Source: Azophilus sp965200465 (GTDB taxonomy: Bacteria > Pseudomonadota > Gammaproteobacteria > Pseudomonadales > Azotimanducaceae). Taken from it: a DNA stretch of 64,000 nucleotides. The position numbers and the translations under genes were made by a program. Position 1 is the first letter of the stretch; every line of letters starts with the position of its first letter. The stretch covers positions 2,480,001 through 2,544,000 of the forward strand of contig OZ241358.1 in NCBI GenBank assembly GCA_965200465.1, in the 5' to 3' direction. Positions 8,469 to 23,461 of the stretch are shown here, one piece after another. A model generated the notes under the pieces. That model saw only the letters and a list, made by a program, of their open reading frames with translations. It was not told where the DNA came from and made no database searches.

Positions 8469-8765
8469 CTACTCCGTCACCATGTAGTCGATCTCCTGGC
8501 CGGCGGCCACGCGCACATAGGCTTTTTTCCAGTTCTTGCGGCGCGCCGCCCGCCAGCGGCTGCGTTTGACCTTGCCGCGCATGTTGGCGGTGGTGACGTT
8601 GATCACCTCGACGCCAAAAATCCTCTGCACCGCTTCCTTGATTTCCGCCTTGGTGGCGTTGCGCTCCACCTTGAAGGCGTATTGATTGCTGGCGTCGCCC
8701 AAGTTGGAGACCTTCTCCGAAATGTGCGGCGCCTGCAGCAGGGTGTAAAGCCGCTCCTGATTCAC
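8469..8765 (-). CDS. rplW: 50S ribosomal protein L23
   Basis: L23 is at the tunnel exit and docks trigger factor and SRP. The pattern LLQAPHISEKV, YAFKVERNATKAEIKEAVQ and NMRGKVKRSRW identifies it; 98 residues (100 in E. coli). Its ATG overlaps the rplD stop by 4 nt. Confidence 0.97.
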   Translation of the reverse strand: MNQERLYTLLQAPHISEKVSNLGDASNQYAFKVERNATKAEIKEAVQRIFGVEVINVTTANMRGKVKRSRWRAARRKNWKKAYVRVAAGQEIDYMVTE

Positions 8766-9367
8766 GCCAACGCCTCCTGCAGTTGCTTGAGGGCGGCAAC
8801 GGTCATGAGCACCTTCTCAAAACGGATGAGGCGCACCGGATCAAGGTTCGACGCGGCGCACACCTCCACGCTCCGCAGATTGCGCGCCGCCAATTGCAGG
8901 TTTGCGTCCCCATGCTCGGCGACCACGATGAGCACTTCATCGAGCTCGAGGGTCTTGAGCTTGTCGAGCAGGACACGGGTCTTGGGGGCGTCAATGGAGA
9001 AGTCCTCAACGGCGATGAGGCGGCCTTGACGCAAGAGTTCGGAGAGGATGCAGCGCACCGCGCCGCGGTGCATCTTGCGGTTGACTTTCTGCGCATGGTT
9101 CTGCGGCTTGGCCGCAAAGGCGACGCCGCCGCCGCGCCAAATGGGGCTGCGGATGCTGCCGGCCCGGGCTCGCCCGCTGCCCTTCTGGCGCCAAGGCTTG
9201 CGCCCGCCGCCGCGCCGTTCAGCGCGGGTTTTCTGCGCCCGGCTGCCGGAGCGGGACGCCGCCAGCTGGGCGTTGACCACCTGATGCACGAGAGCTTCGT
9301 TGAAGCCGCGGGCGAAGACCGCCTCCGCAACCTCGACGCCGCCGCCGCCTTGCAACGCCAAGTTCAT
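8762..9367 (-). CDS. rplD: 50S ribosomal protein L4
   Basis: L4 reaches into the exit tunnel and, in E. coli, represses the S10 operon by attenuation and translation control. The Arg/Gly-rich loop from TRAERRGGGRKPWRQKGSGR to the SPIWRGGG segment is diagnostic. I start at MNLALQGGG (9367), giving 201 residues as in E. coli; the frame is open upstream but that part is non-conserved and lies inside rplC. The start ATG overlaps the rplC stop by 4 nt. Confidence 0.97.
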   Translation of the reverse strand: MNLALQGGGGVEVAEAVFARGFNEALVHQVVNAQLAASRSGSRAQKTRAERRGGGRKPWRQKGSGRARAGSIRSPIWRGGGVAFAAKPQNHAQKVNRKMHRGAVRCILSELLRQGRLIAVEDFSIDAPKTRVLLDKLKTLELDEVLIVVAEHGDANLQLAARNLRSVEVCAASNLDPVRLIRFEKVLMTVAALKQLQEALA

Positions 9368-10020
9368 GGCCGACCCGCTCCGGGCGCCGCCTTGACCGCC
9401 GGGCGCACCTGAACGTCGCCTCCCGCCGGTCCCGGAACCGCTCCCTTGAGCAGCAGGAGGCTGCGCTGCGCATCCACTTGCACCACCTCCAGGTTTTGGG
9501 TGGTGACCCGCGTGTTGCCGAGGTGGCCGGACATCTTCTTGCCCTTGAAGACCCGCCCCGGAGTCTGGCATTGGCCGATGGCGCCGGGCGCCCGATGGGA
9601 GATGGAGTTGCCGTGGCTGTTGTCCTGCCCGCGGAAGCCCCAACGCTTGATGGCACCGGCGTAGCCCTTGCCTTTGGAAACGCCGCGGACATCGACCTTC
9701 TGCCCAACGCTGAACTGCTCGACGCCGAATTCCGCGCCGAGCGCAAGGGATTCATCGATCTCGTCGACGCGGAACTCCCAAAGGCCCCGCCCAAAGCCGG
9801 CGCCGGCCTTGGCGAAGTGGCCGAGCAGCGGCTTGGCGGCGCGGTGCTGCTTGGCGACGCCCGTGGTCACCTGCACCGCCGCGTAGCCGTCAACGGCCGG
9901 CGTTTTGACCTGCACCACCCGGTTGGGCTCAACCTCAATGACCGTAACGGCGACGGACGCGCCCTCGTCGGTGAACACCCGAGTCATGCCGCTCTTTCTG
10001 CCAATCAAGCCAATGGCCAT
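9364..10020 (-). CDS. rplC: 50S ribosomal protein L3
   Basis: L3 is one of the first large-subunit proteins to bind and reaches the peptidyl-transferase centre. MAIGLIGRKSGMTRVF at the start, and the block WGFRGQDNSHGNSISHR, which holds the glutamine methylated by PrmB in relatives, are present. The 218 residues compare with 209 in E. coli. It is the first gene of the group behind the terminator-like hairpin at 10185-10215, so expression may depend on read-through from rpsJ or on an unseen promoter in the 164-nt gap. Confidence 0.97.
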   Translation of the reverse strand: MAIGLIGRKSGMTRVFTDEGASVAVTVIEVEPNRVVQVKTPAVDGYAAVQVTTGVAKQHRAAKPLLGHFAKAGAGFGRGLWEFRVDEIDESLALGAEFGVEQFSVGQKVDVRGVSKGKGYAGAIKRWGFRGQDNSHGNSISHRAPGAIGQCQTPGRVFKGKKMSGHLGNTRVTTQNLEVVQVDAQRSLLLLKGAVPGPAGGDVQVRPAVKAAPGAGRP

Positions 10021-10184
10021 CTTCAACCCTGACGCCAACGGGGCCTGCGCCCCGCCCTTAGCCAAATTAAGCGCAACAAACACCCACCGCTCCCTTTCTG
10101 CTTGAGCGGAAGGTGCGCTTAGCTGCACGGCCTCCTTTATTCCCAGGGGCCTTGTCAAGCGCATCAGGCGGTAAGCCCATGCGC

Positions 10185-10215
10185 AAAAAAACGCCGGCCC
10201 GCACAGCCCGGCGTT
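10185..10215 (-). terminator. Intrinsic-terminator-like hairpin between rpsJ and rplC
   Basis: Read on the minus strand just after the rpsJ stop, AAACGCCGG pairs with CCGGCGTTT (9 bp, then one C-C mismatch) over a short loop and is followed directly by a run of seven T. This has the form of a rho-independent terminator. It lies inside the usual rpsJ-rplC transcription unit, so it is either a partial terminator or an attenuator tuning rpsJ against the rest of the operon. Confidence 0.7.
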
Positions 10216-10218
10216 TCC

Positions 10219-10530
10219 TCAATTCAAACTGATCTGCACCTCAACCCCGGCCGCCAAATCCAGCTTCATGAGCGCATCGACGGTCTTCTCCGTGGGTTCA
10301 ATGATGTCCAGAAGACGCTTGTGCGTTCGGATTTCGTACTGGTCCCGCGCATCCTTGTTGACGTGCGGCGAGATCAGCACGGTGAACCGCTCCTTGCGGG
10401 TGGGCAGGGGTATGGGTCCGCGAACCTGCGCCCCGGTGCGCTTCGCCGTATCGACGACTTCCCGAGTCGATACGTCAATCAGCCTGTGGTCAAACGCCTT
10501 CAAGCGAAGGCGAATGCGCTGGTTGGCCAC
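10219..10530 (-). CDS. rpsJ: 30S ribosomal protein S10 (GTG start)
   Basis: S10 is in the head of the small subunit and, with NusB, is the NusE antitermination factor. RIRLRLKAFDHRLID, the block GPIPLPTRKERFTVLISPHVNKDARDQ and FEIRTHKR-like YEIRTHKRLLDI are diagnostic. No ATG lies near the family N-terminus; a GTG at 10530 preceded by GGAG at 8 nt gives 103 residues, exactly the E. coli length. It has its own promoter and leader upstream and a terminator-like hairpin behind. Confidence 0.95.
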   Translation of the reverse strand: MANQRIRLRLKAFDHRLIDVSTREVVDTAKRTGAQVRGPIPLPTRKERFTVLISPHVNKDARDQYEIRTHKRLLDIIEPTEKTVDALMKLDLAAGVEVQISLN

Positions 10531-10558
10531 CAATGCATCTCCAAACGCGAAAACAACC

Positions 10559-10588
10559 GTCCCGACCCAAGCAACCGGCGGGCGGGAC
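10559..10588 (-). promoter_or_regulatory. Leader hairpin ahead of rpsJ
   Basis: In the leader between the promoter at 10627-10655 and the rpsJ start, GTCCCGCCC and GGGTCGGGAC can pair (one bulged T), followed by GGTTGTTTT. The position fits a leader control structure like that of the S10 operon, where L4 acts in enterobacteria. Whether L4 acts here is inference; only the hairpin is seen. Confidence 0.4.
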
Positions 10589-10626
10589 GCCTCTCCTGCC
10601 AAAGAACCCCAAAAGCGGGACAGCGC

Positions 10627-10655
10627 ACTATACAGACGCTCCGCCGCCGCCGCAA
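10627..10655 (-). promoter_or_regulatory. Sigma-70-type promoter for the S10 cluster
   Basis: On the minus strand TTGCGG and TATAGT are separated by exactly 17 nt. The promoter lies between the tuf stop and rpsJ and would give a leader of about 90 nt. It suggests rpsJ is transcribed independently of the upstream str genes. Confidence 0.6.
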
Positions 10656-10680
10656 CTACTGTTTGGGCTTAATTCTCCCG

Positions 10681-11871
<1,191 letters not shown>

Positions 11872-11926
11872 GCTCCCAGCTCCTTATGCCTGTTGGGTGG
11901 TCCTTGCCGGTCGGCCGGCAACTCGG

Positions 11927-14020
11927 CTACCGATTGATGATGCTCTCGGCAATGTTGTCCGGCACCTCGGCGTACTTGTTGAACTCCATGGTGTAGGTGG
12001 CCCGGCCTTGGGTGGCGGAGCGCAAATCCGTGGAGTAGCCGAACATGGAGGCCAAGGGCACGTCCGCCCGGACGATCTTGCCGGCGGGGTTTTCATCCAT
12101 GCCGCCGATGATGCCGCGGCGCCGGTTGAGGTCTCCCACCACGTCGCCCATGTAGTCCTCCGGCGTCACCACCTCCACGCTCATGATGGGCTCCAGCAGC
12201 ACGGGCTTGGCCTTGAGGGCGCCGGCCTTCAAGGCCATGGAGCCGGCGATCTTGAACGCCATCTCCGAGGAGTCCACTTCGTGGAAGGAGCCGTCGTACA
12301 GGGTGGCGCGCACGTTGATGAGCGGATAGCCGGCCAGCACGCCGTTTTGCATTTGCTCCTGAATGCCCTTGTTGACGGCGGGAATGTACTCCTTGGGCAC
12401 CACGCCGCCGACGATCCGATCCACGAACTCGTAATGGCCCTCCTCGCCTTCGTGGGGCTCCAGCTTCAGCCAAACATGGCCGTACTGGCCGCGCCCGCCG
12501 GTCTGCCGGACGAACTTGCCCTCCACCTCAACGCTGGAGCGAATGGTCTCCCGATAGGCCACCTGCGGCTTGCCGATGTTCGCCTCAACGCTGAATTCGC
12601 GCTTCATGCGATCGACGATGATGTCCAGATGCAGTTCGCCCATGCCGGAAATGATGGTCTGCCCGGATTCCTCGTCGGTTTCCACGCGAAAGGAGGGGTC
12701 CTCCTGCGCCAGCTTGCCGAGTGCCATGGACATTCTCTCCTGGTCCGGAACGGACTTGGGCTCCACCGCCACGGAAATGACGGGCTCCGGAAAGTCCATG
12801 CGCTCCAGGGTGATCAGGCTTTCCTGCGCACAGAGCGTATCGCCGGTGCTTAAGTCCTTCAGGCCAATGGCCGCAGCGATGTCCCCGGCCCGCACCTCCT
12901 TGATCTCGTTGCGGTGGTTGGAGTGCATCTGCACCATCCTGCCCACCCGCTCCCGCCGGCGCTTCACCGGGTTGTACACCGGGTCGCCGGAGTTCAACAC
13001 CCCGGAGTAAACCCGGAAGAAGGTCAGGGTGCCCACATAGGGGTCGGTGGCGATCTTGAAGGCCAGCGCGGCAAAGGGGCCGTCGTCCTCCGCGGGACGG
13101 GCGGCGCGGGTTTCCTGGTCCTCCAAAACGCCTTCAATGGGCTTCACCTCCGTGGGATTCGGCAGATAGTCCACCACCGCGTCCAGCATGGCCTGCACGC
13201 CCTTGTTCTTGAACGCCGAACCGCAGAGCGCGGGGACGATCTCGTTGGCCAAGGTGCGGATGCGCAAACCGGCGCGGAGGTCCTCCGCGGACAGGTCTCC
13301 TTCCTCAAGGTACTTGTCCATCAGTTCTTCGCTGGCCTCCGCCGCCGTCTCCAGCATCTGCTCGCGCCAATGCTTCGCCTCCGGCAGCAGGTCTTCCGGC
13401 ACTTCCGCCAAGTCATAGGTCAGCCCCTGGTCCTCCTCGCTCCAGTAGATGGCCTTCATCCGCACCAGATCGACCACCCCCTTGAAGTTCTCCTCCGCGC
13501 CGATGGCGAGCTGCACCGGCACCGGGGCGGCGCCGAGGCGCTCCCGAATCTGCTCCACCACGCGCAGGAAGCCCGCGCCGGCCCGGTCCATCTTGTTGAC
13601 GAACACGATGCGCGGAACCTCATAGCGGTTGGCTTGGCGCCACACGGTCTCCGACTGGGGCTCGACGCCGGAGGTGCCGCAGAAAACCACCACGGCGCCG
13701 TCCAACACCCGCAGGCTGCGCTCCACCTCAATGGTGAAATCGACGTGGCCGGGCGTGTCGATGATGTTGATGCGGTGGCGGTCATACTGCTGGTTCATGC
13801 CCTGCCAAAAGCAGGTGGTGGCCGCCGAGGTGATGGTGATGCCGCGCTCCTGCTCCTGGGCCATCCAGTCCATGATGGCGGCGCCGTCATGCACCTCGCC
13901 GATCTTGTGCGACAGACCGGTGTAGAACAACACCCGCTCCGTGGTGGTGGTCTTGCCGGCATCCACATGGGCGACGATGCCGATGTTGCGGTATCGGGTG
14001 ATGGGTGTCTCTCGAGCCAT
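11927..14020 (-). CDS. fusA: Elongation factor G
   Basis: EF-G is the GTPase for translocation and, with RRF, ribosome recycling. G1 is AHVDAGKTTTTE (near residue 17), G3 DTPGHVDF and G4 NKMDRAGA; domains II-V follow, with GGRGQYGHVW and the C-terminal VVGDLNRRRGIIGG. Length 697 residues, near the E. coli 704. It lies in the str order rpsL-rpsG-fusA-tuf, 102 nt behind rpsG. Confidence 0.98.
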   Translation of the reverse strand: MARETPITRYRNIGIVAHVDAGKTTTTERVLFYTGLSHKIGEVHDGAAIMDWMAQEQERGITITSAATTCFWQGMNQQYDRHRINIIDTPGHVDFTIEVERSLRVLDGAVVVFCGTSGVEPQSETVWRQANRYEVPRIVFVNKMDRAGAGFLRVVEQIRERLGAAPVPVQLAIGAEENFKGVVDLVRMKAIYWSEEDQGLTYDLAEVPEDLLPEAKHWREQMLETAAEASEELMDKYLEEGDLSAEDLRAGLRIRTLANEIVPALCGSAFKNKGVQAMLDAVVDYLPNPTEVKPIEGVLEDQETRAARPAEDDGPFAALAFKIATDPYVGTLTFFRVYSGVLNSGDPVYNPVKRRRERVGRMVQMHSNHRNEIKEVRAGDIAAAIGLKDLSTGDTLCAQESLITLERMDFPEPVISVAVEPKSVPDQERMSMALGKLAQEDPSFRVETDEESGQTIISGMGELHLDIIVDRMKREFSVEANIGKPQVAYRETIRSSVEVEGKFVRQTGGRGQYGHVWLKLEPHEGEEGHYEFVDRIVGGVVPKEYIPAVNKGIQEQMQNGVLAGYPLINVRATLYDGSFHEVDSSEMAFKIAGSMALKAGALKAKPVLLEPIMSVEVVTPEDYMGDVVGDLNRRRGIIGGMDENPAGKIVRADVPLASMFGYSTDLRSATQGRATYTMEFNKYAEVPDNIAESIINR

Positions 14021-14122
14021 TTGCGCTCTCCGTGTTCAACAACGGCGCTGCGGTCAAGACCCCACCAAGGGGCGCTTGCGCACCGCCAACCAATTCGGCG
14101 TGAAAACAAACCGCCGCCGCGG

Positions 14123-14593
14123 CTAGTACCTATAGTGGGAGAAAGCCCGGTTGGCCTCCGCCATGCGATGGGTGTCCTCCCGCCGCTTCACCGCGGCGCC
14201 GCGCCCCTGAGCCGCATCCATCAACTCCCCCGCCAAGCGCAACGCCATGGACATTTCGCCGCGGGAGCGGGCGCATTCGACCAGCCAACGCATGGCCAAG
14301 GCCTGGCGGCGGGACGGCCGCACCTCCACCGGCACCTGATAGGTAGCGCCGCCCACCCGCCGGGACTTGACCTCCACCACCGGCGCCACCGCTTCAAGGG
14401 CGTTCTCGAACACCTCGACGGGGTCGGTCTTGTCCCGTTCCTCAATGCGCGTCAGGGCGCCATAGACGATGCGCTCCGCCACCGACTTCTTGCCGCTCAC
14501 CATGACATGGTTGATGAACTTGGCCACCGTTTGGTTCTGGTATTTCGGGTCCGGCAGGATTTCCCGCTTGGGGACGACTCGACGTCTCGGCAT
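14123..14593 (-). CDS. rpsG: 30S ribosomal protein S7
   Basis: S7 organises the 3' major domain of 16S rRNA and in E. coli represses the str operon. MPRRRVVPKREILPDPKY and RVGGATYQVPVEVRPSRRQ are family motifs, and the 156-residue length is that of the short form. It lies 80 nt behind rpsL. Confidence 0.97.
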   Translation of the reverse strand: MPRRRVVPKREILPDPKYQNQTVAKFINHVMVSGKKSVAERIVYGALTRIEERDKTDPVEVFENALEAVAPVVEVKSRRVGGATYQVPVEVRPSRRQALAMRWLVECARSRGEMSMALRLAGELMDAAQGRGAAVKRREDTHRMAEANRAFSHYRY

Positions 14594-14673
14594 TGACTTG
14601 CTCCTTCCTTCAGGTGGTTCCCCGAGTCGTTGACCGGGGCCTTACTTGCCGCCCGGCTGAACTGCGACGGCGC

Positions 14674-15045
14674 CTATCTTGGGCGCTTGGCGCCGTATTT
14701 GGAGCGGCCCTGCTTGCGGTCCGAGACGCCGGACGTGTCCAAAGTGCCTCTAACCGTGTGGTAGCGGACGCCGGGCAAGTCCTTCACCCGGCCGCCGCGG
14801 ATCAGCACCACCGAGTGCTCCTGCAGATTGTGGCCCTCGCCGCCGATGTAGGAAGTGACCTCATGGCCGTTGGTCAGACGCACCCGGCAAACCTTGCGCA
14901 GCGCCGAATTGGGCTTCTTGGGCGTGGTGGTGTACACCCGTGTGCAAACGCCGCGCTTCTGCGGGCTGCCCTGCAGGGCCGGCACGATGTTCTTGCGCGC
15001 CTTGCGCTTGCGCGGCTTCCTGACCAACTGACTTATGGTGGCCAT
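14674..15045 (-). CDS. rpsL: 30S ribosomal protein S12
   Basis: S12 controls decoding accuracy. TTPKKPNSALRKVCRVRLTN contains Lys43, where changes give streptomycin resistance, and GRVKDLPGVRYH contains the second hot-spot; both look wild-type. The 123 residues are the usual length. rpoC ends 147 nt upstream; I see no clear terminator in that gap. Confidence 0.98.
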   Translation of the reverse strand: MATISQLVRKPRKRKARKNIVPALQGSPQKRGVCTRVYTTTPKKPNSALRKVCRVRLTNGHEVTSYIGGEGHNLQEHSVVLIRGGRVKDLPGVRYHTVRGTLDTSGVSDRKQGRSKYGAKRPR

Positions 15046-15192
15046 GCTTTCTCCGTTTCAGGCTCCGTTTCAGGCAAAAGCGCCGCTGCTTGGAGCGAAG
15101 CGCACCGGCCTCCCGACCGGGGCGCGGCATTCTAAACGCACCAGGCGGCCGGCGCAACGGCGTTCTCCCCCGCCGGCGGCAAATTCCTCGAA

Positions 15193-19374
<4,182 letters not shown>

Positions 19375-19387
19375 GGTTTTTCTCCGC

Positions 19388-22300
19388 CTATTCGGTTTCC
19401 ATGTCGATGTTGATGCCGAGAGATCGAATCTCCTTCACCAACACGTTGAAGGACTCCGGCATTCCCGCCTCCATGCGGAAATCGCCGTTGACGATGTTCT
19501 TGTACATCTTGGTGCGGCCGCCGACGTCGTCCGACTTCACGGTCAGCATCTCCTGCAGCGTGTAGGAGGCGCCGTACGCCTCCAAGGCCCAGACTTCCAT
19601 CTCGCCGAAGCGCTGGCCGCCAAACTGCGCCTTGCCGCCGAGGGGCTGCTGCGTCACCAAGCTGTAGGAGCCGGTGGAGCGGGCATGCATCTTGTCGTCA
19701 ATCAGGTGGTTGAGCTTGAGCATGTACATGTAGCCGACGGTCACCGGCCGGTCAAACTTCTCCCCGGTGCGGCCGTCGTACAGGACAGCCTGCCCGTTCT
19801 CCGGCAGGCCGGCGAGCTTGAGCATGGCCTTGATCTCCGTTTCGGCGGCGCCGTCAAACACCGGCGTCGCCGTGGGCAAGCCGCCCCGCAGATTGTTGGC
19901 CAACTCCAGGACCTCCACGTCCGCAAGGGCTTCAAGGTCGGTCTTGCGCTGACCCACCCGGTTGTACACCCGATCGAGATGCTGGCGAATCTCGCCCACA
20001 TGCCGGCTTTCCTCCAGCAGGGCGTTGATCTGCGCGCCGATGCCCTTGGCCGCCCAGCCGAGATGCGCCTCCAGCACTTGGCCGACATTCATGCGCGAAG
20101 GCACCCCCAGCGGATTCAACACCACGTCCACGGGTTCGCCGTTGTCGTCAAAGGGCATGTCCTCCACCGGCATGATGACCGATATGACGCCCTTGTTGCC
20201 ATGCCGCCCGGCCATCTTGTCGCCGGGCTGAATGCGGCGCTTGATGGCGAGAAAGACCTTGACGATCTTGAGCACGCCGGGGTTGAGGTCGTCGCCGCTT
20301 TCGATCTTGGAGCGCTTGTCCGCAAAGGTCTCCTCGAGTTTCTCCGCCCGCAGCTTAAGCTGCTTCTCGGCGCCCTCGAGCTGCCTGTTCAGGCCGTCGT
20401 CAACCATGCGAATCCTGAACCAATCCTGCTGCGGAGCGGCGTCAAGCCATTCGTCGGTGACGATGGACCGGCCGCTTTGGCCGGGAAGGTTGGCGGCTTC
20501 ATTGCCCACCAAGGCCCTGCGCAAACGCCCAAGGGTCGCCGTTTCGACGATGCGGAACTCATCGTCCAGGTCCTTGCGGATTTGCGCCAAGTCCGCCTGT
20601 TCTATGGCTTTGGAGCGCTCGTCCTTCTCCAAGCCGTCCCGAGTGAAGACGCGGACGTCAATGACGGTGCCCTTGACGCCGGTGGGCACCCGCAAGGAGG
20701 TGTCCTTCACGTCGGAAGCCTTTTCCGCGAAGATCGCCCGCAGCAGCTTCTCCTCCGGCGTCAACTGGCTTTCGCCCTTCGGGGTGACCTTGCCCACCAA
20801 AATGTCGCCGGCGACGACCTCGGCGCCGATGTAAACGATGCCGGACTCGTCGAGCTTCAGCAGGGCGCCGACGCCGACGCTGGGGATGTCGCTGGTGATC
20901 TCCTCCGAGCCGAGCTTGGTGTCCCGAGCGATGCAGGTCAATTCCTGAATGTGGATGCTGGTGAAGCGGTCCTCCTGCACCACCCGTTCCGAGACCAGGA
21001 TGGAGTCCTCGAAGTTGTAGCCGTTCCAGGGCATGAAGGCGACGCGCATGTTCTGCCCAAGGGCCAGTTCGCCCATGTCCACCGAGGGGCCGTCCGCCAG
21101 GAAGTCTCCCTTGGCGATGCGGTCGCCCGGGGAAACCTGCGGGCGCTGGTTGATGCAGGTGTTCTGGTTGGAGCGAATGAACTTGATGAGGTTGTAGATG
21201 TCCACGCCGGCTTCGTCGGCTTCGGCCTCGTCGTCCGCCACCCGCACCACGATGCGGCCGGCGTCGACGCTGTCCACGACGCCGCCGCGCCCGGCGGTTA
21301 CGCAGACCCCGGAGTCCCGCGCCACGTCCCGTTCGATGCCGGTGCCCACCAACGGCTTCTCGGTGCGCAGAGTCGGCACCGCCTGGCGCTGCATGTTGGA
21401 GCCCATCAAAGCCCGGTTGGCGTCGTCGTGCTCCAGGAAGGGAATGAGCGCCGCGGCGATGGACACCACCTGCTTGGGGGAGACGTCCATGTAGTTGACG
21501 CGCCCAGGCTCCATTTTGGCGAACTCGTTCTGATGCCGAACGTCCACCAAGGCGTCCGCAAAGGCGCCCTGCTCATCGAGTTGGGAGTTGGCCTGGGCGA
21601 TGACGTAGTCCGCCTCGTCAATGGCGGACAAATACTCGATCTCCGGCGCCACCTTGCCGTCCGCCACCTTGCGGTAGGGCGTCTCCAGAAAGCCGTACTC
21701 GTTGGTGCGGGCGTAAGCCGCCAAGCTGTTGATGAGGCCGATGTTCGGGCCTTCCGGCGTCTCGATGGGGCACACTCGGCCGTAGTGGGTTGGATGCACG
21801 TCCCGCACCTCGAACCCGGCGCGCTCCCTAGTCAAGCCGCCCGGCCCCAACGCCGACACCCGGCGCTTGTGGGTCACCTCGGAGAGCGGGTTGTTCTGGT
21901 CCATGAACTGCGAAAGCTGGCTGGAGCCGAAGAACTCCTTGACGGCGGCGGCAACCGGCTTGGCGTTGATCATGTCCTGGGGCATCAGGCCCTCCGACTC
22001 GGCCAAGGACAGGCGCTCCTTGACCGCCCGCTCCACGCGAATGAGGCCGATGCGGAACTGATTCTCCGCCATTTCCCCAACGGAGCGCACGCGGCGGTTG
22101 CCGAGGTGGTCGATGTCGTCCACCGAGCCGTGCGCGTCGCGGATGGCGATCAAGGTCTTCAGGACGTCTATGATGTCGTCCTTGTTGAGCACCCCCTCGC
22201 CGGTGTTTTCGTCCCGCCCCAACCGTCGGTTGAACTTCATGCGCCCCACATCGGAAAGGTCGTAGCGCTCCTTGGAGAAAAACAGATTGGCGAACAGGCC

Positions 22301-23461
22301 CTCGGCGGCCTCCTTGGTGGGCGGCTCGCCGGGGCGCATCATGCGGTAGATCTCCACCAAGGCCTCCAGCCGATTGGACGTTGGGTCTATGCGCAGCGTG
22401 TCGGCAATGTAGGACCCGCAGTCGATGTCGTTGGTGTGGATGGTCTTGATCGTAGAGACCTTCATCTCCAGCAGCTTGTCGAGCACCTCATCGGTGATGA
22501 TCGAGTTGCACGGCAGCAGTATTTCCCCCGTCTCCTGGTCCGCCAAGTCCTCGGCGGTGATTCTTTCGAGCAAGTATTCGCGCTGCACGTCGAGGCGTTT
22601 GTTGCGGCTTTCTATGAGCCGGTTGACATGGCGCTTGGTGATCCTGGCGCCGGCCTCCACAACCACTTGGCCGTCCCGGGTGACGATGTCGAAGGAGGCG
22701 ACTTCGCCAAACAGGCGCTCCGGCTCCAGATCAACCGAGAAGCCGTTCTTCTTGACGTGAAACACGTTGACGTCGAAGAACAGGCCCAGCATTTCCTCGC
22801 TGGTGCAGCCGAGCGCCCGCAGGATGATGGTGGCCGGCAACTTGCGGCGCCGGTCGATGCGCACGAACAGGCAGTCCTTCGGGTCGAACTCGAAGTCCAG
22901 CCAGGAGCCGCGGTAGGGAATCACCCGCGCCGAATACAGCAGCTTGCCGGAACTGTGCGTCTTGCCTTGGTCGTCGCCGAAGAAAACCCCCGGCGAGCGG
23001 TGCAGTTGGGAGACCACCACCCGCTCCGTGCCGTTTACGACGAAAGTGCCGTTGTCCGTCATGAGCGGCACCTCGCCCATATAGACTTCCTGCTCCTTGA
23101 TGTCCTTGATCGCCTTGCTGGAGGACTCCCGGTCGTAAATGATGAGGCGCACCTTCACCCGCAGCGGCGCGGCGTAGGTGATGCTGCGCATGACGCATTC
23201 CTTGACGTCGAAGGCCGGCTGGCCAAGGCGGTAGTCAACGTATTCGATGGCCGCGTTGCCGGAATAGCTGATGATGGGAAACACCGACCGAAACGCCGCA
23301 TGCAGGCCCTTCTCCTCGCGTTTGTCGGCCGGCACCCCCAGCTGCAGGAACTGGCTGTAGGAGTCCACCTGAATCGACAGCAGGTAGGGCATCTCCATGG
23401 ATTCGGAAATCTTGCCGAAATCCTTGCGGATGCGTTTTTTCTCGGTGAAGCTATAGGCCAT
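19388..23461 (-). CDS. rpoB: RNA polymerase subunit beta
   Basis: The beta subunit forms the other half of the active-site cleft and binds rifampicin. The rifampicin pocket reads FGSSQLSQFMDQNNPLSE then THKRRVSALGPGGL, with the usual Asp, His and Ser at the resistance positions. C-terminal motifs GGKAQFGGQRFGEMEVWALE and KSDDVGGR are present. Length 1357 (1342 in E. coli). The 152-nt gap to rplL is very G+C-rich with possible stems, where enterobacteria have an attenuator. Confidence 0.98.
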   Translation of the reverse strand: MAYSFTEKKRIRKDFGKISESMEMPYLLSIQVDSYSQFLQLGVPADKREEKGLHAAFRSVFPIISYSGNAAIEYVDYRLGQPAFDVKECVMRSITYAAPLRVKVRLIIYDRESSSKAIKDIKEQEVYMGEVPLMTDNGTFVVNGTERVVVSQLHRSPGVFFGDDQGKTHSSGKLLYSARVIPYRGSWLDFEFDPKDCLFVRIDRRRKLPATIILRALGCTSEEMLGLFFDVNVFHVKKNGFSVDLEPERLFGEVASFDIVTRDGQVVVEAGARITKRHVNRLIESRNKRLDVQREYLLERITAEDLADQETGEILLPCNSIITDEVLDKLLEMKVSTIKTIHTNDIDCGSYIADTLRIDPTSNRLEALVEIYRMMRPGEPPTKEAAEGLFANLFFSKERYDLSDVGRMKFNRRLGRDENTGEGVLNKDDIIDVLKTLIAIRDAHGSVDDIDHLGNRRVRSVGEMAENQFRIGLIRVERAVKERLSLAESEGLMPQDMINAKPVAAAVKEFFGSSQLSQFMDQNNPLSEVTHKRRVSALGPGGLTRERAGFEVRDVHPTHYGRVCPIETPEGPNIGLINSLAAYARTNEYGFLETPYRKVADGKVAPEIEYLSAIDEADYVIAQANSQLDEQGAFADALVDVRHQNEFAKMEPGRVNYMDVSPKQVVSIAAALIPFLEHDDANRALMGSNMQRQAVPTLRTEKPLVGTGIERDVARDSGVCVTAGRGGVVDSVDAGRIVVRVADDEAEADEAGVDIYNLIKFIRSNQNTCINQRPQVSPGDRIAKGDFLADGPSVDMGELALGQNMRVAFMPWNGYNFEDSILVSERVVQEDRFTSIHIQELTCIARDTKLGSEEITSDIPSVGVGALLKLDESGIVYIGAEVVAGDILVGKVTPKGESQLTPEEKLLRAIFAEKASDVKDTSLRVPTGVKGTVIDVRVFTRDGLEKDERSKAIEQADLAQIRKDLDDEFRIVETATLGRLRRALVGNEAANLPGQSGRSIVTDEWLDAAPQQDWFRIRMVDDGLNRQLEGAEKQLKLRAEKLEETFADKRSKIESGDDLNPGVLKIVKVFLAIKRRIQPGDKMAGRHGNKGVISVIMPVEDMPFDDNGEPVDVVLNPLGVPSRMNVGQVLEAHLGWAAKGIGAQINALLEESRHVGEIRQHLDRVYNRVGQRKTDLEALADVEVLELANNLRGGLPTATPVFDGAAETEIKAMLKLAGLPENGQAVLYDGRTGEKFDRPVTVGYMYMLKLNHLIDDKMHARSTGSYSLVTQQPLGGKAQFGGQRFGEMEVWALEAYGASYTLQEMLTVKSDDVGGRTKMYKNIVNGDFRMEAGMPESFNVLVKEIRSLGINIDMETE

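Noticed and set aside
10141..10160. TTGACA on the minus strand ahead of rplC as a promoter
   Set aside because: A matching -35 is present, but no -10 sequence appears at 16-18 nt, so it is not claimed as a promoter.
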